Below are positions 1 to 9,179 of a stretch of DNA of 64,000 nt, piece after piece (the first letter of the stretch is position 1; every line of letters starts with the position of its first letter). Below the pieces are notes generated by a model. That model was not told the origin of the DNA. It ran no database searches and saw only the letters and a list, made by a program, of their open reading frames with translations. The stretch spans positions 40,663 through 104,662 of the forward strand of contig NZ_QGTD01000019.1 of the NCBI RefSeq assembly GCF_003176895.1. The letters run 5' to 3'. A program made the position numbers and the translations under genes. Origin of the DNA: Gracilibacillus dipsosauri. GTDB lineage: Bacteria; Bacillota; Bacilli; Bacillales; Amphibacillaceae.

Positions 1-1404
1 TGATTGAAGCAGGCTTGCATCATAGTCAGTAGGTTGTATCCCTTTTTCTGCTGCTTGCTTTAACATGGTACAAATTCGCGCATGGGCATATTGAACATAG
101 TAAACAGGATTATCATTGGACTGGGATTTTGCTAAATCCATATCAAAATCTAGGTGAGAGTCAGCAGAGCGCATGACAAAGAAATAACGCATAGCATCAA
201 TGCCTACCTCGTCCATTAGTTCCCGTAAAGTGACTGCTTTTCCTGTTCGTTTACTCATTTTTATTTTTTCGCCATTTTCAAAGAGATTTACCATTTGAAT
301 GATTTCAACCTCTAAAGTATCCGCATTATAGCCAAGTGCTTGGATCGCTGCACGCATACGTGGGATATAACCATGATGATCCGCTCCCCAAACATTGATT
401 AGTTTATCAAAGCCACGATCCAGCTTGTTTTTATGGTAAGCAATATCTGGTGATAGATAGGTATAGGAACCATCCTGTTTTACTAAAACACGATCCTTAT
501 CATCACCAAAGTCTGTCGTACGGAACCATGTTGCTCCATCCTTTTCAAAAATATATCCTTTTTCGCGGAGAAGATCAATTGCAGGTACTATACGATCTTC
601 TTGATAGAGAGAGGTTTCTGAGAACCAGTTGTCAAAGGTTACGCGAAATTGCTCTAAATCCTTTGCGAGCTTTTCTAGTTCAAATTCCAAACCGTATTTT
701 CTAAAAAAACGATCCTGCTCTTCCGCTGGTTGACTCAAAAGCTCTTCACCATATTCTTTGGCAAGACTTTCTCCAATTCCGATAATATCAGCTCCATGAT
801 ACCCGTCCTCCGGCATAGGATAGTCCTTACCTAATGCTTGCATATAACGAGCCTTAACAGATAGTGCTAAGTTATTAATTTGATTTCCTGCATCGTTAAT
901 ATAGTATTCTCTTGAGACGTCATAGCCTGCTTTATCTAAAATATTGCATAAAGCATCCCCAACGGAAGCACCACGAGCGTGACCCAAATGCAGGTCTCCT
1001 GTAGGATTCGCTGAAACAAATTCTACCTGGATTTTCTCACCCTTGCCTACATTTGTTTTTCCATATTGCTCCCCTTGCTCTAAGATGGTAGGAATTAAAT
1101 TCGTTAGATATTGATTATCCATGAAAAAGTTAATAAAACCAGGACCAGCTATTTCTACCTTTTTGATCGATCCTTTTGTTTGATCTAGCTTCTGTACTAT
1201 CTCTTCGGCAATTTGACGTGGAGCTTTTTTGGCAATTCGCGCTAATTGCATAGCCATGTTCGTTGCATAATCACCGTGCGCTTTATCCTTAGGTTGTTCT
1301 AGCACAATGGCAGGTATTTCCTCTTCTTTTGCTAAGCCTGCCGATAAGACTGCTTGTTTTATCGCCATCTTTAAGTTATCTTGCATCTCTTGCATTATAT
1401 TCAT
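1..1404 (-). CDS. argS: Arginyl-tRNA synthetase, 3' end cut by window edge
   Basis: Charges tRNA-Arg with arginine in the cytoplasm (class I synthetase). The minus frame is open from an ATG at 1404 to base 1, giving 468 codons. I read an N-terminal additional domain, the HIGH-type motif HLGH at residues 139-142, followed by ARGASVGDA, and the KMSKR signature near residue 385. The family is usually about 556 residues, so roughly 90 residues of the C-terminal anticodon-binding domain lie outside the window. The start follows the ywiB stop by 15 bases, with an AGG-containing site in the gap, so it looks translationally linked to ywiB. The argS-ywiB pair is also adjacent in Bacillus subtilis. Confidence 0.97.
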   Translation of the reverse strand, partial: MNIMQEMQDNLKMAIKQAVLSAGLAKEEEIPAIVLEQPKDKAHGDYATNMAMQLARIAKKAPRQIAEEIVQKLDQTKGSIKKVEIAGPGFINFFMDNQYLTNLIPTILEQGEQYGKTNVGKGEKIQVEFVSANPTGDLHLGHARGASVGDALCNILDKAGYDVSREYYINDAGNQINNLALSVKARYMQALGKDYPMPEDGYHGADIIGIGESLAKEYGEELLSQPAEEQDRFFRKYGLEFELEKLAKDLEQFRVTFDNWFSETSLYQEDRIVPAIDLLREKGYIFEKDGATWFRTTDFGDDKDRVLVKQDGSYTYLSPDIAYHKNKLDRGFDKLINVWGADHHGYIPRMRAAIQALGYNADTLEVEIIQMVNLFENGEKIKMSKRTGKAVTLRELMDEVGIDAMRYFFVMRSADSHLDFDMDLAKSQSNDNPVYYVQYAHARICTMLKQAAEKGIQPTDYDASLLQS

Positions 1405-1419
1405 ACTAATACCTCCATT

Positions 1420-1854
1420 TTAACGATTGTCTTCCTGGCTGAATTGAATGGTTAACCGATGTCTTCTGGGGTCTGCTCCATTTAAGCTTGTTGTATAGCT
1501 AATAAAAAGCTTTCCATTTCTTTTCTTCTCTAGTTGTTGATATTGAATTTGCTCTGTCATTGTTTCCATATGCATTGTTCCAAACTGGTGTCTGTAAACA
1601 TTTTCTGTTCGTTGCTTTTCTGTGAATTTTTGATGCATGGAAACAGCGCCAGACCTCTTCACACTTACTTTATCAGGTTGTATGGTAATGAATGAATCTG
1701 TCCGTTCGTTATATTCATTCTGTTCACTAAAGGTCAGCACAGTCATCTGGTTTTTCTCCATTAGCAGACCTTTCTCTTCTGTTACGGTAATTTCTTTATT
1801 ATCGTCATCTATTATTTCCATGGTCATTGTTATGGAAACTGGAGTTTTGTTCAT
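1420..1854 (-). CDS. ywiB: DUF1934 beta-barrel protein YwiB
   Basis: Small protein of about 144 residues, beta-strand rich with alternating charged and hydrophobic residues, matching the DUF1934/YwiB family in length, in its N-terminal TPVSITMTMEI stretch and in its place just upstream of argS. Molecular function is unknown; the family fold is a lipocalin-like barrel. I prefer the ATG at 1854 because the ATG at 1866 sits directly against the AAGGA ribosome site with no spacer, whereas 1854 leaves about 12 bases. It follows the AimR-like gene, whose stop is at 1870, so the two are probably cotranscribed. Confidence 0.85.
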   Translation of the reverse strand: MNKTPVSITMTMEIIDDDNKEITVTEEKGLLMEKNQMTVLTFSEQNEYNERTDSFITIQPDKVSVKRSGAVSMHQKFTEKQRTENVYRHQFGTMHMETMTEQIQYQQLEKKRNGKLFISYTTSLNGADPRRHRLTIQFSQEDNR

Positions 1855-1869
1855 TAATCTTCTCATTCC

Positions 1870-2919
1870 TTATTGATCAAGTGCATTTAATGCTTGTAAT
1901 GGTAGCTTCGCATAAAAATAATCGTCCCGTTCATAGATAAAACGTTGATAGGATTGCTTGAGTAAATGCTTATCCTTTCGTGCCATACCTAAATAATATT
2001 GTTGAAATGGCGTCAGCTCGTTAAATTCCTCTAATATGGATATACATTCCTCGACATTACCATTTGCTAATGCAATATGAGCTTGCTCTGCTTTATTCTC
2101 TGTCACGAGCCCTTCCGTTTTTCGATAATAGGCAGAAATAAATGGAATAGTGTAATTGGTCAGTCCATAAACAGCACGTGCATTGGCGGTCTTCTTTGCT
2201 AGCTCTAAAGCGAAATGGGCATGTTGTATCGCTTGTTCATAGCTTTCAAACAGGTATCCTTGTGCAAGCATATTATGAATATCGATTTTTTTGTAGTCAT
2301 TATTCGTATTGGCAAGCAATCGATAGCCATATTTCCGTGAAAGTATTAATTCATTTCGTTTCCAATGATAGATAAATAACGTCTCATCCAAACGATGCTC
2401 GAGCAATTCTCTTAATAAAGGATCCATCAGACGATCCAGTCCTATCTTAATACGATCATTATATAAACCAATTTTGCCATATTGATGCATGTCAAAATAA
2501 CAGTAAATATGTAATAAGTCTTTTAAAATAGGAAAAATGTCATCATCTGCTTCCGCTTCGATTCGATTAATCTCTTTAATCGATTGCCTTATCATTTTTG
2601 GTTTGACTTGTTTATTGGATAAATTCTTCCGATCGTACATTAACTGGTAAGCCAGTGCTGCCGTTCGATTTTTTTTATGAATAGAGGTTCGATTTTTTGC
2701 TATTACGTCATGTAGCTCCTCTAGCAAACCGACTGCATATAGATATTCCATGGCAACTCGTTGATTATGATCACTTTTACAATGCAGACAAATCAATCGC
2801 ATATTATCTATTTCATTAGGGTATCCCTTTAATTGTTGATAAATAACATAAATCGGCAATTCATTGTCACTTTCTAAGAAGTGATTTACTATATGATTGT
2901 CATGTTCGTGTTCTGTCAT
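1870..2919 (-). CDS. AimR-like TPR peptide-receptor homologue, no adjacent peptide gene
   Basis: 349 residues of helical repeats. The C-terminal third carries the arrangement I know from AimR (arbitrium) receptors: a QAH helix start, a gap, ILEEFNELTPFQQYYLGMA, then YQRFIYERDDYFYAKLP at the end. AimR proteins of SPbeta-group phages bind a short secreted peptide and control lysogeny; chromosomal homologues exist in Bacillaceae with unknown roles. The N-terminal 60 residues are short and I see no clear helix-turn-helix, so DNA binding is uncertain. No AimP-like secreted peptide ORF follows: the stop is immediately next to ywiB. It lies between speB (72-base gap) and ywiB-argS on the same strand. 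Assignment is by remembered pattern only; a generic TPR protein is the alternative. Confidence 0.65.
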   Translation of the reverse strand: MTEHEHDNHIVNHFLESDNELPIYVIYQQLKGYPNEIDNMRLICLHCKSDHNQRVAMEYLYAVGLLEELHDVIAKNRTSIHKKNRTAALAYQLMYDRKNLSNKQVKPKMIRQSIKEINRIEAEADDDIFPILKDLLHIYCYFDMHQYGKIGLYNDRIKIGLDRLMDPLLRELLEHRLDETLFIYHWKRNELILSRKYGYRLLANTNNDYKKIDIHNMLAQGYLFESYEQAIQHAHFALELAKKTANARAVYGLTNYTIPFISAYYRKTEGLVTENKAEQAHIALANGNVEECISILEEFNELTPFQQYYLGMARKDKHLLKQSYQRFIYERDDYFYAKLPLQALNALDQ

Positions 2920-2991
2920 CGTGATTTATCCCCTATTTTTCTATTCCTTTACTGACATTTTATCATAATTAACCTAGAAAGTAACTGCCGG

Positions 2992-3864
2992 TTATTTTAC
3001 CCAGCCCAAAAGAATTTCCCGAATGAATTTGCTTGCTGCGATTGCTGTTTTTTCTGTCGGATCATATACTGGAGCAACCTCCACCAGATCTGCACCTACA
3101 ATAGAAACCCCGGATTTTGCAATTAGATGGATAGCCTCCAATAATTCCTTTGAAGTAATCCCGCCTGCTTCAGCAGTCCCTGTACCAGGCGCATAGGCCG
3201 GATCTAATACATCGATATCAATTGTGACATATATCGGGCGATGAAGCAGTGTCGGTAATACTTTTCTTAGTGGTTCTACTACTTCAAATTTTGCCATATA
3301 CATGCCGCTTTCCTTTGCGTATTGAAATTCTTCTCGCATGCCTGATCGAATCCCAAATGAATAAACATTCTCTGCACCAAATTTTTCACAAACTTTTCGA
3401 ATCGGAGTTGAGTGAGACAATTCTTCTCCTTCATATTCGATCCGCAAATCAGCATGGGCATCAATATGAATGACAGCAAGATCTGGATATTTTTCAAACA
3501 TTGCTTCAAGGATTGGCCAGCTCACTAAATGCTCACCACCTAATCCAAGCGGAAATTTTCCTTTTGCCAAAATTTTGCGGACATAGGCTTTTATCATTTC
3601 TAGACTGCGCTCAGCATTTCCAAACGGAAGTGGGATATCCCCTGCATCGAAATAGTTCACTTCTTCTAAATGACGATCTAAATAAGGGCTATATTCTTCT
3701 AAGCCAATTGATGCTTCTCTGATGCGATTGGGACCAAAGCGCGAACCCGGACGAAAGCTTACTGTCCAGTCCATCGGCATTCCATATAAAATAACATCTG
3801 CCTTCTCATGGTTTTGTCGTGATAGTATAAATACCTTTCCAGAATAGGCTTCATCAAAACGCAT
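2992..3864 (-). CDS. speB: Agmatinase
   Basis: Hydrolyses agmatine to putrescine and urea with a binuclear manganese centre (ureohydrolase/arginase family). I see the metal-binding motifs GGEH, HIDAHADL and TIDIDVLDPAYAPGTGT in the expected order. From the ATG at 3864 the product is 290 residues, the family length, and begins MRFDEAYSG. A GTG three codons upstream (3873) overlaps the AGGGGGTG ribosome site and is less likely. It follows speE with a 12-base gap, so the pair forms a polyamine operon: SpeB makes putrescine and SpeE converts it to spermidine. Confidence 0.95.
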   Translation of the reverse strand: MRFDEAYSGKVFILSRQNHEKADVILYGMPMDWTVSFRPGSRFGPNRIREASIGLEEYSPYLDRHLEEVNYFDAGDIPLPFGNAERSLEMIKAYVRKILAKGKFPLGLGGEHLVSWPILEAMFEKYPDLAVIHIDAHADLRIEYEGEELSHSTPIRKVCEKFGAENVYSFGIRSGMREEFQYAKESGMYMAKFEVVEPLRKVLPTLLHRPIYVTIDIDVLDPAYAPGTGTAEAGGITSKELLEAIHLIAKSGVSIVGADLVEVAPVYDPTEKTAIAASKFIREILLGWVK

Positions 3865-3876
3865 ACCTTTCACCCC

Positions 3877-4707
3877 CTATTTATCTGTTAAATCTTTTAC
3901 AAATTTCGGTAGGACAAAGCTTGCAAAGTGAAGGTCCTTTGTGTAATATTTCGTCTCTATGTCAAAGAAGCGTTCTTCCTTAACCTTTAAGGGATCATGG
4001 ATTTTGCTTCCTAATGTAAAGGTCCATAGACCACTAGGATATGTCGGAATATTGGCAGTATATAGTCTAGTTACAGGGAATATCTCCGCTACATCCTGAA
4101 ATACCTGGCGAATTAAATCAGATTTGAACCAAGGATTATCTGTTTGTGCAACAAAGAGTCCGTCATCTTTTAATGCATTAGCAATTCCAGCATAAAAGCC
4201 TTTTGTAAAAAGATTAACAGCAGGGCCAACTGGTTCTGTTGAATCCACCATAATAACGTCATACGCTTTTTTGCTTTCGGCAATATGAACAAAACCATCT
4301 GCTACACGCACCTCCACTCGAGGATCAGATAACTTTCCAGCAATAGTCGGTAAATATTTCTTTGAATATTCCATTACTTTCCCATCAATATCAACCAATA
4401 CGGCTTTTTCCACGGACGGATGTTTGAGAATCTCGCGGATCACTCCACCATCTCCTCCTCCAACTACCAATACCTTTTTAGGATTAGGGTGGGTAAATAG
4501 AGGGACATGTGCGACCATCTCATGGTATACAAATTCATCCTTTTCGGTAGTCATGACCATATCATCTAAAAGGAGCATATTCCCCCATTCCGCCGTTTCA
4601 ACCATATCTAACTTCTGGAAATCGGTTTGCTCAGTATGATGTGTTCGATTAACCTTCGCAGTGATTCCAAAGTTTTCTGTTTGTTTTTCCGTAAACCATA
4701 ATCCCAT
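3877..4707 (-). CDS. speE: Spermidine synthase
   Basis: Transfers an aminopropyl group from decarboxylated S-adenosylmethionine to putrescine. At 276 residues it has the normal bacterial length. The Rossmann glycine motif [17 protein letters not shown] binds the nucleotide, the acidic VDIDGKV segment ends the second strand, and [10 protein letters not shown] carries the catalytic aspartate region. It is first gene of the minus-strand speE-speB pair and is divergent from pbpG, as in Bacillus subtilis. The speE-pbpG gap (about 170 bases) must hold both promoters; I did not find a convincing operator there. Confidence 0.96.
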   Translation of the reverse strand: MGLWFTEKQTENFGITAKVNRTHHTEQTDFQKLDMVETAEWGNMLLLDDMVMTTEKDEFVYHEMVAHVPLFTHPNPKKVLVVGGGDGGVIREILKHPSVEKAVLVDIDGKVMEYSKKYLPTIAGKLSDPRVEVRVADGFVHIAESKKAYDVIMVDSTEPVGPAVNLFTKGFYAGIANALKDDGLFVAQTDNPWFKSDLIRQVFQDVAEIFPVTRLYTANIPTYPSGLWTFTLGSKIHDPLKVKEERFFDIETKYYTKDLHFASFVLPKFVKDLTDK

Positions 4708-4876
4708 TCATCATCTTCTCCTATCTATATTCAAACAACCATCTATTAGTTAGATTAAACAATACTATTTTAGAGATTTTTTCTAAAAAATCAAGTTTTT
4801 CTTGTCTCTTTATGTTTATTATTTTTAGAAATTTCCCATAATACCAAATATAAGCTTATTGAAGGAGGGGACACCT

Positions 4877-6994
4877 ATGCGCAGAAGGAGAAGAAGAAGG
4901 AAAAAAAGATGGCTAAAATGGGGCTTCTTTATGTTTTTAGTTGGGGCTTCTTCCTTTGTTTTCTTAATCGGGGCAAGCTTTATACTAGGTCCTCCTTCAC
5001 TTGAACGTGCGGAAAACACCATCTATTATAGCTCAGATCAAGAAGTAATCGGGGAGGAATACGGATCTGAAAAGAGGTATTGGGTGGACTTGGACGAAAT
5101 TGATGACAAGTTAGAAAAAGCCATTGTTTGGACAGAGGATCAGCATTTTTATGATCATCTTGGCTTTGACTTTAAGAGACTTGCGGGAGCTATTGTTAAG
5201 GATATCCAGACAATGTCGTTAAAAGAAGGGGCAAGTACGATCACCCAGCAATATGCTCGAAATCTCTTCCTATCACATGAAAAAACCTGGAAACGTAAGC
5301 TATATGAAGCTTTTTACACTATTAGGTTAGAAATGTACTATGATAAAGATGAGCTTTTAGAAGGTTATTTAAATACGATTTATTATGGACATGGCGCCTA
5401 TGGGATTGAGGCTGCTAGTAAATATTATTTTAACAAGTCAGCAAAGGATTTAAGCTGGGCAGAAGCTACTTTGCTTGCAGGTATACCTAAGGGGCCGTCC
5501 ATCTATTCTCCCTTTCATGATTTAGAAAATGCCAAACAAAGACAAGCCTTTATTTTAGAAAATTTACTGGAGAATGATGTGATCGACCAAGCAACATATG
5601 ATGCGGCAATAAACGAAAAATTAAATTTTTCCGATGACCGTATGATTGTAAAAAACAGTATTGCTCCTTATTTTCAGGATATTGTGGTCGAGGAACTGAA
5701 ATCATTGCTCGATTTAAATATGGAAGAGATTCGTTCTGGTGGCTATAAGGTTTATACAACATTGGAGACAGACCAGCAGCTAGCTTTGCAAACAGCCAGT
5801 GAGTCTGTTCTCAACAATGGAGAAATCCAAGTAGGTGCTGTCGCAATGGACCCTGATACTGGTGGGATAACTGCACTTGTAGGGGGTCAAAATTATGAAG
5901 CATCCTCCTTTAATCGGGCAGTTCAGGCAAAACGTATGCCAGGCTCCTCTTTTAAACCATTTCTCTATTATGCCGCTTTGGAAAATGGCATGACAGCTGC
6001 GACGACGATGATGAGTAAGCCGACAACCTTTGCTCTAGAAAATGGTCAAAGCTATCAGCCAAGCAATTTTAATAACTATTATGCAAATGCTCCGATTACG
6101 ATGGCGCAGGCAGTTGCCTTATCTGATAATATTTTTGCGGTTAAGACAAATCTGTATGTGACACCTGAACGATTCGCGCGGATTGCAAAGGAAAAGTTCG
6201 CCATCGAAAGTCCACTTGAACCTGTTGCTTCGCTTGCTCTTGGTACAGAGGTTGTCAGTGTAAAGGAAATGGTAACAGGCTATAGTATTATTGCAAATGG
6301 TGGTAAAAAAGTGAATTCTCATGTGATCGAAAAAGTAACAGATTCACAAGGAAATGTAATTTATCAGTACGAAGAGCCCAAGGAAGAAGCTGGAGGTTTT
6401 CCGTTTTTCTCGAAAAAAGAGACAAATCAACTGCTGAAGCCTGCTCTTACTTATATTTTGACCGATATGATGAAGGGAATGTTTGACCAGGAGCTCAATG
6501 GCTATATGAGTGTAACAGGTGCCTCAATAGCAGACCAACTAACACACGATTATGCTGGTAAATCGGGAACAACGGAATCAGATAGCTGGATGGTCGGCTT
6601 TAGCCCAGAATTAGTAGCTGGTGTCTGGATTGGCTATGACGATAATCGCTCGATTGAAAAAGTTTCCGAGGAACATTTCTCCAAAGAAATTTGGGCTAAC
6701 TTTATGGAGAAGGCTCATGAAAGCATCCCAGTAACAGAAAGCAAGCCACCTGAGAACATTATCGAAGTCCCGATCGACCTTAATACTGGTTTACTAGCAA
6801 CAGATGAGTGTGGAGAAGCATATACGATGCCTTTTATCAAAGGAACCCAACCATCTCAATACTGTACTTCCCATTTGGAAGAAATCAATGAAGAAAATTC
6901 AGAGGAACTAAAGGAAATCACCGAGGACGATCCATTTTTAGAGGATTGGTGGGATTGGCTCTGGTTTGGCGATAATTCGACTGTAACAGAATAG
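4877..6994 (+). CDS. pbpG: Class A penicillin-binding protein (PBP2d/PbpG type)
   Basis: Bifunctional peptidoglycan glycosyltransferase/transpeptidase anchored outside the membrane; in Bacillus subtilis PbpG is sporulation-associated. Visible order: a basic Arg/Lys N-terminus, one membrane anchor at about residues 15-38, GT51 domain with TEDQHFYDHLGFD (catalytic Glu 87) and GASTITQQYARN, then transpeptidase motifs SSFK (about residue 357), SDN and KSGT (about residue 561). The tail is acidic and Trp-rich (DWWDWLWFGD). The start is the ATG at 4877, seven bases after GAAGGAGGGG; a TTG at 4859 lies upstream of that site. Position next to speE matches B. subtilis ywhE-ywhF. Confidence 0.95.
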   Translation: MRRRRRRRKKRWLKWGFFMFLVGASSFVFLIGASFILGPPSLERAENTIYYSSDQEVIGEEYGSEKRYWVDLDEIDDKLEKAIVWTEDQHFYDHLGFDFKRLAGAIVKDIQTMSLKEGASTITQQYARNLFLSHEKTWKRKLYEAFYTIRLEMYYDKDELLEGYLNTIYYGHGAYGIEAASKYYFNKSAKDLSWAEATLLAGIPKGPSIYSPFHDLENAKQRQAFILENLLENDVIDQATYDAAINEKLNFSDDRMIVKNSIAPYFQDIVVEELKSLLDLNMEEIRSGGYKVYTTLETDQQLALQTASESVLNNGEIQVGAVAMDPDTGGITALVGGQNYEASSFNRAVQAKRMPGSSFKPFLYYAALENGMTAATTMMSKPTTFALENGQSYQPSNFNNYYANAPITMAQAVALSDNIFAVKTNLYVTPERFARIAKEKFAIESPLEPVASLALGTEVVSVKEMVTGYSIIANGGKKVNSHVIEKVTDSQGNVIYQYEEPKEEAGGFPFFSKKETNQLLKPALTYILTDMMKGMFDQELNGYMSVTGASIADQLTHDYAGKSGTTESDSWMVGFSPELVAGVWIGYDDNRSIEKVSEEHFSKEIWANFMEKAHESIPVTESKPPENIIEVPIDLNTGLLATDECGEAYTMPFIKGTQPSQYCTSHLEEINEENSEELKEITEDDPFLEDWWDWLWFGDNSTVTE

Positions 6995-7078
6995 TGACGG
7001 AGACCGTTTGGCGTCGAGGCTTGCATTAGAAATAGCTTATTAACTCCATTTGAGAGGCATTTCTGGCAAGAAGTGTGT

Positions 7079-7389
7079 TTTATAGAGCGGATAAACTTCA
7101 TTTCGCTGAATTTCTTCGTTTGAAATGCGCTTTATAAAGCTTATAAACCCCATTTCGCTGGGATACTCCGTTTAAATTGCGCTTTATAAAGCTTATAAAC
7201 TCCATTTCGCTGGGATACTCCGTTTAAATTGCGCTTTATAAAGCTTATAAACCCCATTTCGCTGGGATACTCCGTTTAAATTGCGCTTTATAAAGCTTAT
7301 AAACCCCATTTCGCTGGATTCCTCGTTTGAAATGCACTTTATAAAGGATATAACTCCATTTTGCTGGGATGGGATTCTTCAGTGATCGG
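7079..7389. repeat. 52-bp tandem repeat array, about six units
   Basis: Units begin near 7079, 7131, 7183, 7235, 7287 and 7338. The middle three (7131-7286) differ from one another at one base (AACCCC versus AACTCC); outer units have drifted. Each has a core CATTTCGCTG and a self-complementary TTTATAAAGCTTATAAA. Read on the minus strand a unit begins ATGGAGTTTATAAGC, resembling the 51-bp array at 63.8 kb. It fills most of the gap between convergent pbpG and ywhD, the rest of which holds only the terminator at 7447. Confidence 0.93.
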
Positions 7390-7446
7390 GATCTTTTAGT
7401 TAAGAGCGTCCAAGTAGAAGTGGATGCTTATTTATTCAGTCATGAA

Positions 7447-7479
7447 AAAAGGCCAGGCGAATGCCCGGCCCTTTTCCAG
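7447..7479. terminator. Bidirectional terminator between pbpG and ywhD
   Basis: GGCCAGGC-GAAT-GCCCGGCC stem with one mismatch, flanked by an A-run on the left and a short T-run on the right, so it can end transcription from either convergent gene. It is about 450 bases past pbpG and 105 past ywhD. Confidence 0.75.
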
Positions 7480-7582
7480 TCCTAGTAACGAAGAGTTACC
7501 ATGTGTGTATTATTTTAATCAATAACGCTTGCTTTGGACAAGTATAATATAGAAAGTTCAGAAATTGTTCACAAAGTGTTCA

Positions 7583-8107
7583 TTATTTTGGTAAAACCTG
7601 TTTTAATTCTTCTGGAGATCGTTCCCACATTTCTGGCTTATAATCACGTAAAAAATCAGCCAAGAGCTTGAGGGATTTTTCATCCATATGTTCCACAATA
7701 TAATGACCCTTCATTGATTTATCCATATGATTAACATGTTCTGGCATAGACTTATAGGCGCGCTTTATCGATCGATCGACACGAATTTCACTACCTGCTA
7801 CCCCATGATAATACGGTCCTTCTTCTCCTCTTTCAACCGTGACCCATACGATCCAATATAATTTCCCATTTGGAACTTCCTCTTTATTAGGGATAAATTT
7901 TACCCTTCTTTCTACCTCACTTCTTGCGTGCATTGCCCCCATATCCACAAATGCTCTGTCTTCATTTGGATCGATGATGACAGGAGAAATATTTTCTAAG
8001 CTTATCGAACCAACTCCATACCCACCATGACCGTCTGTAGAATCATCCTTCATGATAGTGAATTGATTAGATTTCTTCTTATTATTAGAATTTTTTTGAT
8101 CACTCAT
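7583..8107 (-). CDS. ywhD: YwhD family protein
   Basis: 174 residues, matching YwhD in length, in its Asn/Lys-rich N-terminus and in the internal GHGGYGVGSISLENISPV segment. The family is conserved in Bacillaceae and has no established biochemical role. No membrane segment or signal peptide is seen, so it is probably cytoplasmic. The order pbpG-ywhD-ywhB follows B. subtilis. The ATG at 8107 is preceded by an AGGAGG-type site (8115-8121 region on the minus strand). Function: unknown. Confidence 0.9.
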   Translation of the reverse strand: MSDQKNSNNKKKSNQFTIMKDDSTDGHGGYGVGSISLENISPVIIDPNEDRAFVDMGAMHARSEVERRVKFIPNKEEVPNGKLYWIVWVTVERGEEGPYYHGVAGSEIRVDRSIKRAYKSMPEHVNHMDKSMKGHYIVEHMDEKSLKLLADFLRDYKPEMWERSPEELKQVLPK

Positions 8108-8226
8108 CTATCGTAAACCTCCTAGCCTAAATCCATTTACTGTTATTGTAGCATTTTGTTTCGCTGATTTCACATTTACGCTACAATAATAAGTATGTTT
8201 ATATCTTGATCAAGGAGTGATGACAT

Positions 8227-8409
8227 ATGCCATACGTAACGATACAAATGCTAGAAGGTAGAACAGATGAGCAAAGAAAAGCCTTAATTGAAAAAGTAAC
8301 TGATGCCGTTGTAGAAACAACAGGTGCCAATCGAGAAAAAGTTGTTGTATTTGTCGAGGATATTGACAAACGGAATTATGGAGTTGGTGGAAAACGATTA
8401 GTGGATTGA
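8227..8409 (+). CDS. ywhB: 4-oxalocrotonate tautomerase family enzyme
   Basis: 60-residue protein starting MPYVTIQMLEGR: after removal of the initiator Met, Pro-1 is the catalytic base of this superfamily. The helix EQRKALIEKVTDAVVETTG and the C-terminal GVGGKRLVD are typical. Works as a hexamer of small subunits; the physiological substrate of YwhB-type members is not known, though they show enol-keto tautomerase activity. The start follows CAAGGAG at about 10 bases. It is divergent from ywhD as in B. subtilis. Confidence 0.92.
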   Translation: MPYVTIQMLEGRTDEQRKALIEKVTDAVVETTGANREKVVVFVEDIDKRNYGVGGKRLVD

Positions 8410-8444
8410 AGCTTTGATCACACTAGTTAAAAGGATGTGATGGA

Positions 8445-8651
8445 TTGATGCCATTCTCTTTATTTACTTTTATTGGCGGTTCTCATGGAACCATGGTCTA
8501 CTTAATAATTACCTTTGTTTTAGTTTTGCTATTGATTGCTTTTATGATATCCAAAATATTCAGACAAAAATTGTCTAATAAGCAATTAGATCGCATCGAA
8601 GAAAAATTAGATACCTTACTGAAGGAAAAAGACCGCTACAATAATCCGTAG
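8445..8651 (+). CDS. Small membrane protein, DUF4083-like
   Basis: 68 residues with a single transmembrane helix (about residues 16-38, YLIITFVLVLLLIAFMI) followed by a basic, amphipathic tail RIEEKLDTLLKEKDRY. This layout is typical of DUF4083-like small proteins. It follows ywhB by 35 bases, with AAGGATGTGATGG before the ATG; the second ATG (8448) is also possible. Function unknown. The terminator stem overlaps its last codons. Confidence 0.7.
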   Translation: MMPFSLFTFIGGSHGTMVYLIITFVLVLLLIAFMISKIFRQKLSNKQLDRIEEKLDTLLKEKDRYNNP

Positions 8652-8665
8652 CGGTCAGCTTTTGC
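8625..8665. terminator. Bidirectional terminator
   Basis: GACCGCTAC / GTAGCGGTC stem with an eight-base loop, A-run to the left and CTTTT to the right. It serves the small membrane protein gene (plus) and ywgA (minus), whose 3' ends meet here. Confidence 0.85.
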
Positions 8666-9159
8666 TAATGCTTGATCTTTTCGATAAATTCCCATGCTTC
8701 CTTCATATCTTCCTTTGTATAATTGGATTTTTTCTTCACTTCTTGTACTTTTCTCTCCGTATCCGCTTTATCTAAATCATCAAAATAAAGCATGGTGGCG
8801 ACAAGCTCCAAAAAACGAGAGCTTTTTTCATTCATATCATTGACAATGGCCTCGAGGTTTGACAAATCTACAGGAGAATGCTCCAAAAAATTCTCCCCCT
8901 CCTCCGTTACCTGATAACGATATTGGTAATAATTGCTTTTCGACTCTTTTACTTCTGAGACAAAGCCTAAGTTAGTCAATTCCTCCATCCTTAACGACAA
9001 TTCCTCCGAATATGGGCCATAAAAATGAAAAGTGTACTTTTCTTCAAAAGGATACCCTAGCTTTTTCATGATATAAATAATTTTTTGTAGCTTTTTTCTA
9101 CCAACGATCCCTGCAGATGATGCAATCACCTTTACGAGTTTTGCATGATTATCTAACAA
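8665..9159 (-). CDS. ywgA: YwgA family protein
   Basis: About 164 residues. The N-terminal MLDNHAKLVKVI and the LQKIIYIMKKLGYPF segment match the YwgA family, a winged-helix-like fold with no assigned function. I prefer the TTG at 9159, six to seven bases after AGGGGTG, because it gives the usual N-terminus; the GTG at 9168 overlaps that site. It lies 20 bases after ywfO on the same strand and is probably cotranscribed with it. Confidence 0.82.
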   Translation of the reverse strand: MLDNHAKLVKVIASSAGIVGRKKLQKIIYIMKKLGYPFEEKYTFHFYGPYSEELSLRMEELTNLGFVSEVKESKSNYYQYRYQVTEEGENFLEHSPVDLSNLEAIVNDMNEKSSRFLELVATMLYFDDLDKADTERKVQEVKKKSNYTKEDMKEAWEFIEKIKH

Positions 9160-9179
9160 TGATAACACCCCTATTTCTA

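Noticed and set aside
1637..1876. 79-codon plus-strand frame over ywiB
   Set aside because: Antisense shadow; ywiB has family, position and ribosome-site support.
2940..2996. Short AAGTAAC/GTTATTT hairpin at the speB stop
   Set aside because: Only a seven-base imperfect stem and no T-run; too weak to call a terminator.
7079..7389. Possible CRISPR array
   Set aside because: Whole 52-bp units repeat, without variable spacers.
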